Translations under genes and position numbers: made by a program
Notes under the pieces: generated by a model
What the model was told of the DNA's origin: nothing
The model's input: the letters and a program-made list of their open reading frames with translations, nothing else
The model's database searches: none
Assembly (NCBI GenBank): GCA_938030895.1
Contig: CALHIV010000011.1
Span: forward strand, 62,001-126,000
Direction: 5' to 3'
Origin: an uncultured Nitrososphaerales archaeon
GTDB taxonomy: Archaea; Thermoproteota; Nitrososphaeria; Nitrososphaerales; Nitrosocaldaceae
DNA: 64,000 bases
In this document: positions 60,744-64,000 of the stretch, one piece after another
How positions within the stretch are numbered: position 1 is the first letter of the stretch
How the letters are laid out: each line of letters begins with the position of its first letter

Positions 60744-61916
60744 ATGAAGCGGGTAATATTTTACACTGGTAAGGGAGGAACAGGTAAGACTGTAACCTCC
60801 TGTGCCACAGCATTAGCATGCTCAAACCTAGGCTATAGAGTATTACTCATGTCTACAGATCCAGCACATACGCTAAGTGATGCGTTCAATATGCACATAG
60901 GGAATGAGTATACTTTAGTGAAGGATAACCTCTATGCGATACAGATAGATCCTGTGATTGAGATAAACAAACAGTATCAGCAACTCCTAGCATATCTTGC
61001 ATCACTCTTCTCCTCCAGAGGTATAGATGAGACTATAGCATATGAGATAGCCATGCTCCCTGGGATGACACAACTATTCTCCATGCTAAGGCTTGAGGAG
61101 TTATCCTACAGCAATGAGTACGATCTCGTGATTCTTGATATGATGGCATCTGGTGAAGCATTGAGGTACCTCTACCTCCCAAAGTTGGTTGGGAGCCTGA
61201 GTAGGAGGCTCTTCAACTTCGCAGGGCTATTCAGTGGTATTGCAAGGCTCCTAGAGCCTATAGCAAAGATGCCTGCACCCTCATCCGATGTGATCAAGAC
61301 CGAGGTTGAGCTTATAGGAAGGCTTGAGAGGTTAGCAGAGATACTCAAGGATAGGGAGAGGTGTAGTGTAAGGTTAGTAGCTAATCCAGATCTATTCAGT
61401 ATAGAGAATGCAAAGAGAGCACTGATGTCTGCAAATCTATTTGGGCTAAACGTCGACCTTGCGGTTATAAACAAGATAATGCCAAGGGTAGATGAACCAT
61501 ACTTTACTGAGTGGATAAGACAGCAAGAGGCGTATGTGAAGGATGCTGAGATGAACTTCTACCCCATCCCTATAAGGAGAGCAAGGTTATTCGAGAGCGA
61601 GTTGAGAGGCGTAGAGATGCTCAATAGATATGCTAGGGAACTCTTTGGGGATGACGATCCAGCAAAGGTGTACTTCAAGGAGGATATATTTGCCTTTGAG
61701 CATAATGGAGAGAGGTTCAATATGAGGTTTAGGGTACCATTCACTGAGAAGGACGATTTTGAGTTGGAGCGTATAGGAGATCAGTTGACCATCAGGGTTA
61801 AGGGTGCCATAGGTAATATAGTGAATATAGTACCATTACCATCTGCTACTGTGGGGATGAGGCTCTCCAAGGCAAGACTACAGGGTTCAGAGCTGATAGT
61901 TACGTTTGAGCATTGA
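60744..61916 (+). CDS. ArsA/Get3-family ATPase with C-terminal HSP20-like domain
   Basis: N-terminal deviant Walker A GKGGTGKTVTS (residues 10-20), then STDPAHTLSDAF (switch I) and VILDMMASGEAL (switch II, where classical ArsA has DTAPTG). The final 80 residues form an alpha-crystallin/HSP20-like beta sandwich (FRVPFTEKDDFELERIG...SELIVTFEH), as in the ArsA-HSP20 architecture. No arsenite-binding cysteines or ars genes are nearby. A chaperone or targeting role is as likely as metal transport. The ATG is about 27 bases after a GATTTAAT box. Confidence 0.88.
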   Translation: MKRVIFYTGKGGTGKTVTSCATALACSNLGYRVLLMSTDPAHTLSDAFNMHIGNEYTLVKDNLYAIQIDPVIEINKQYQQLLAYLASLFSSRGIDETIAYEIAMLPGMTQLFSMLRLEELSYSNEYDLVILDMMASGEALRYLYLPKLVGSLSRRLFNFAGLFSGIARLLEPIAKMPAPSSDVIKTEVELIGRLERLAEILKDRERCSVRLVANPDLFSIENAKRALMSANLFGLNVDLAVINKIMPRVDEPYFTEWIRQQEAYVKDAEMNFYPIPIRRARLFESELRGVEMLNRYARELFGDDDPAKVYFKEDIFAFEHNGERFNMRFRVPFTEKDDFELERIGDQLTIRVKGAIGNIVNIVPLPSATVGMRLSKARLQGSELIVTFEH

Positions 61917-61954
61917 TTATATGGTAAGATGCAATAATATTGTTATGGCTATGG

Positions 61955-62176
61955 TTATTCTACCCTTACCCTCTCCCTTACAGGTTTACTTGCTTCGCTC
62001 TCAAGGAACTCAACATACTTGCTAAGCCATGAGCCTACCAACTTGTTGAGTAATAACAGTATCCTTGCATGCAGTATAAGCATGGATATACCTGTATCAA
62101 ATGTTAACCCTATTAGTGATGATACTGTATCTTTACCCATCTGCTTACTCTCATTCATAGATAACATCATCCCCAC
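61955..62176 (-). CDS. Small hypothetical protein behind purC-like gene
   Basis: About 70 residues. One moderately hydrophobic helix (LTFDTGISMLILHARILLLL) is followed by LVGSWLSKYVEFLESEAS and a basic end. It starts 6 bases after the stop of the PurC-like gene, so it would be translated from the same message. No known family. Coding potential is moderate; the alternative is a chance frame. Confidence 0.4.
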   Translation of the reverse strand: MGMMLSMNESKQMGKDTVSSLIGLTFDTGISMLILHARILLLLNKLVGSWLSKYVEFLESEASKPVRERVRVE

Positions 62177-62182
62177 ACATAT

Positions 62183-63331
62183 TCATAAACTTTCCATCGG
62201 TAGAAGGTTACCCCTGTTCAGATGCTCTAACACATAGAGTTCTGATGCAACCTCTGCAATCGGTCTAACCAATACACCAGTAGCATTGACTATCTCTGCT
62301 CTCTTGCTGCTCCATAGCGATGCGAATGAGAGCATACAGTCTGTGTATGCAGATATAACATCCCTAGGCATCATTGGAGGTAGATCTGCCTTACCTGTAG
62401 TATATAGTTGCTTCCATCCATTATCTATATACCAGTTCCTGAGGAACTGCTTACTCACATCAACCATATGCCTGCTCTTCCTACCCAACACATCCCTTAC
62501 AGCATTGATCTTTGATGCATCTAACCTCCACCTATCCATGTAGAACTCAAGGAACCTCTCAACCATATCAATGTCCCTTATCTCAAGCATATACCTATCC
62601 TCCTCTGGATTCCCAAACGTATCTGCTAACCCTACATTACCATCAGAATCAACGTAGATCTCATACTTGCCATCGAACCTCAAGAGACCTTTACTCTCAG
62701 CATATCTAGAGATTAGGAATGTGCACTCTTTTATAAGTTCGTGTGCCCTACTCCACTGCTCATCTGTAAGCCTTGATCTCATCCTTGCTTCATCCCTGCT
62801 CAGGCTTATATCCCCTCTCTTATCGTATTTGGTTGTGTATGATAAGATGAGTTCACCTCCCGCTGATGCTGGTATCAACTCCCCTCCCTCAGGCATACTT
62901 GTGAACCCATAAGCTCTGTAGTCCTTCTTACCATGCCTTATATCTGAGAGTAATGATGACCTTGGATGTAGATAATAGTTGAATATGAACTCAAGATCTA
63001 CCATCCTATTCCTTGTCCCTATCTCTATGCTCATCTGATCAAGGGGGATCTCCCTCCCTGGTACCCTAACCACATGGACCTTACATCCATGCTCTACAGC
63101 CTCTATGAAGCATGTCCTTATACCAGCATCCCTAGCAAGCTCAAAACTCTTATTTATTATGTAGCGCATGGCTAAACCCTTATGTGGTATAGAGAATGGC
63201 CACTTACCCCTAACCTTGTAATCGAATATGGAGAATGTATCCTTTGGTATGAAGTACCCTATACCCATCTCATCGCCTTTGGGCTCTACCTCTATAAGCA
63301 GATCCTTGGATGAACCTTCTACCCTTATCAT
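62183..63331 (-). CDS. purC: SAICAR synthetase-like protein (PurC family)
   Basis: Looks like phosphoribosylaminoimidazole-succinocarboxamide synthase: SSKDLLIEVEP, then FIPKDTFSIFDYKVRGKW (PurC has DRISAFD here), VPGREIPLDQMSIEIGTRNRM, and GLADTFGNPEEDRYML, equivalent to the LIDE...TPDSSR metal-loop region. At 382 residues it is longer than bacterial PurC (about 240) and diverged, like eukaryote-type or archaeal long forms. It probably acts in purine synthesis but a changed specificity is possible. TATA-like TTTAATACTA is about 26 bases before the ATG. Confidence 0.7.
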   Translation of the reverse strand: MIRVEGSSKDLLIEVEPKGDEMGIGYFIPKDTFSIFDYKVRGKWPFSIPHKGLAMRYIINKSFELARDAGIRTCFIEAVEHGCKVHVVRVPGREIPLDQMSIEIGTRNRMVDLEFIFNYYLHPRSSLLSDIRHGKKDYRAYGFTSMPEGGELIPASAGGELILSYTTKYDKRGDISLSRDEARMRSRLTDEQWSRAHELIKECTFLISRYAESKGLLRFDGKYEIYVDSDGNVGLADTFGNPEEDRYMLEIRDIDMVERFLEFYMDRWRLDASKINAVRDVLGRKSRHMVDVSKQFLRNWYIDNGWKQLYTTGKADLPPMMPRDVISAYTDCMLSFASLWSSKRAEIVNATGVLVRPIAEVASELYVLEHLNRGNLLPMESL

Positions 63332-63403
63332 GATGAGATCAAAGTTACCATAGTATTAAAAACCTACTGAAGGTTTTAATAATGCGCCGTAGGTAACAGG
63401 ATC

Positions 63404-63781
63404 ATGCCCATACCCGTTGCTGAACTTGATGAGTCGAATGATCCAGTGCTCATAATCAAAGAGTTCCTCAAGAGGAATAGTGATGAGGCATGGACGCAGG
63501 AGGAGATAAGCGAATATACTGGGCTAGATATGACTACTGTGTACCAGATATGCCAGATGCTCAGGACGAGGTATGTAGAATCTATAGCAAAGGAGGAGTA
63601 CTTCCCCATAAAGGCTGTAGAGCGGTATGGACAGACCTACTATGCATGGAACTCTAAGGTTAAGGGCAAGGGTGCAAAGGCTACAAGGAAGGGGAGAGGT
63701 AGGAAGAGTGCTTCAGGTAATGGGAGTGGTAACGGCACTATAGATGCCCATCCTCCTCAGGATAGTGTATCTCCACAATGA
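63404..63781 (+). CDS. Small winged-helix protein with basic tail
   Basis: Residues 15-80 form a winged-helix fold (DPVLIIKEFLKRNSDEAWTQ, then EISEYTGLDMTTVYQICQML as the recognition helix region). A Lys/Arg/Gly-rich tail and a Ser/Asn/Gly end follow, both low complexity. Probable DNA-binding protein, role unknown. GGTTTTAAT is centred about 27 bases before the ATG, close to the promoter of the divergent PurC-like gene. Confidence 0.75.
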   Translation: MPIPVAELDESNDPVLIIKEFLKRNSDEAWTQEEISEYTGLDMTTVYQICQMLRTRYVESIAKEEYFPIKAVERYGQTYYAWNSKVKGKGAKATRKGRGRKSASGNGSGNGTIDAHPPQDSVSPQ

Positions 63782-63944
63782 CGTTGAATCCATATTCCCT
63801 CAGCCTTCCCTGCAGATAGTTAGCAAACTTGTCGAGGTATGTATGCCCTCTAACCCTTAACAGCCCTTGCATAACATTGCCCATATCATCTATGAAGTAG
63901 ATATCTATGCTGATTGTGAAGAACCTCCAACCCATACTCTCCAT
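63738..63944 (-). CDS. Small hypothetical protein, overlapping ends
   Basis: 68 residues, starting MESMGWRFFTISIDIYFIDD, with strand-helix-strand character (VMQGLLRVRG, YLDKFANYLQGRLREYGFNV, IVEIHYPEEDG). It overlaps the tail of the winged-helix gene by 44 bases and the partial gene upstream by about 40, so one of these boundaries may be wrong; a later ATG (fourth codon) reduces the overlap slightly. The regular hydrophobic pattern argues for a real gene. Confidence 0.5.
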   Translation of the reverse strand: MESMGWRFFTISIDIYFIDDMGNVMQGLLRVRGHTYLDKFANYLQGRLREYGFNVIVEIHYPEEDGHL

Positions 63945-64000
63945 GGGTTGCTGAATGTGAGGTAACTATCTCTATGCAGCTTTGCCTCCAGATCCCTTAT
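63905..64000 (-). CDS. Partial gene at right edge (C-terminal 31 residues)
   Basis: An open frame enters from the right edge and ends at 63905. The end includes LEAKLHRDSYLTFSNPWRVW, a helix then an aromatic-rich stretch. Too short to assign. It overlaps the 68-residue gene in another frame. Confidence 0.3.
   Translation of the reverse strand: MRDLEAKLHRDSYLTFSNPWRVWVGGSSQSA

Overview
The window reads as a chromosomal segment of an archaeon of the Nitrososphaerota (Thaumarchaeota), most likely an ammonia oxidiser. Supporting genes are archaeal information-processing genes (aIF2 alpha and gamma, S6e, Nop10, Lsm, archaeal CCA-adding enzyme, RIO2, GPN-loop GTPase, RNase Z, Lhr-type helicase, OB-fold RPA). 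Lineage-flavoured genes are a secreted Amt ammonium transporter, a blue-copper protein with a PEFG-like C-terminal sorting tail, a TackOD1-like protein and a nearly complete set of cobalamin ring genes. No amo gene is present, so ammonia oxidation is an inference. The intron-rich tRNA and the DUF3782-type gene would fit a deep, thermophilic branch such as Nitrosocaldales, but this is not proven.

Layout: 0-4.4 kb, ammonium transporter among small membrane proteins. 4.4-9.1 kb, a tRNA with several introns, an atypical kinase coupled to the CCA-adding enzyme, ThpR and the UPF0200/UPF0201 pair. 9.1-13.4 kb, one long minus-strand unit queC-queE-folE-prs-rnz (7-deazaguanine/archaeosine precursor, PRPP, tRNA 3' end). 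13.6-21.1 kb, radical SAM protein, cation transporter, GPN GTPase-ThrB pair, flippase-like protein and an APC permease with USP domains. 21.1-30.9 kb, zinc ribbon, RPA, Lhr helicase, cupredoxin, RadB-like ATPase, Lsm and a bacterial-type MetK. 31-39.3 kb, RIO2, then cobalamin genes cbiD-cbiG-cbiX-cbiC, cbiA opposite, and cobO after a DUF3782 gene lying between two diverged direct repeats. 39.3-44.4 kb, translation factors and ribosome biogenesis. 44.3-51.4 kb, glycosyltransferase-TackOD1 pair, a double-HTH Lrp/AsnC regulator and a divergent MacB-like ABC system with a large CARDB-type subunit. 51.5-56.6 kb, degenerate PCD-like protein, tRNA-Gly, a two-repeat CRISPR-like relic, a J-domain fusion protein, dUTPase-like protein, LEA-2-like and CopD-like membrane proteins and RtcA. 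56.7-64 kb, NadM, class V aminotransferase, FKBP prolyl isomerase, TtuA/Ncs6, ArsA-HSP20, PurC-like and small proteins.

Two properties run through the window. First, many genes have a TATA-like box about 26 bases before the start codon. This implies leaderless transcripts, often with GTG or TTG starts, and I used this geometry to choose several starts. Second, trinucleotide and purine-rich microsatellites are common both between genes and inside conserved genes, where they encode Ser/Asn/Gly or Glu/Lys-rich inserts and tails. The least explained items are the three-intron tRNA, the CRISPR-like pair beside the J-domain fusion, and the repeats around the DUF3782 gene.
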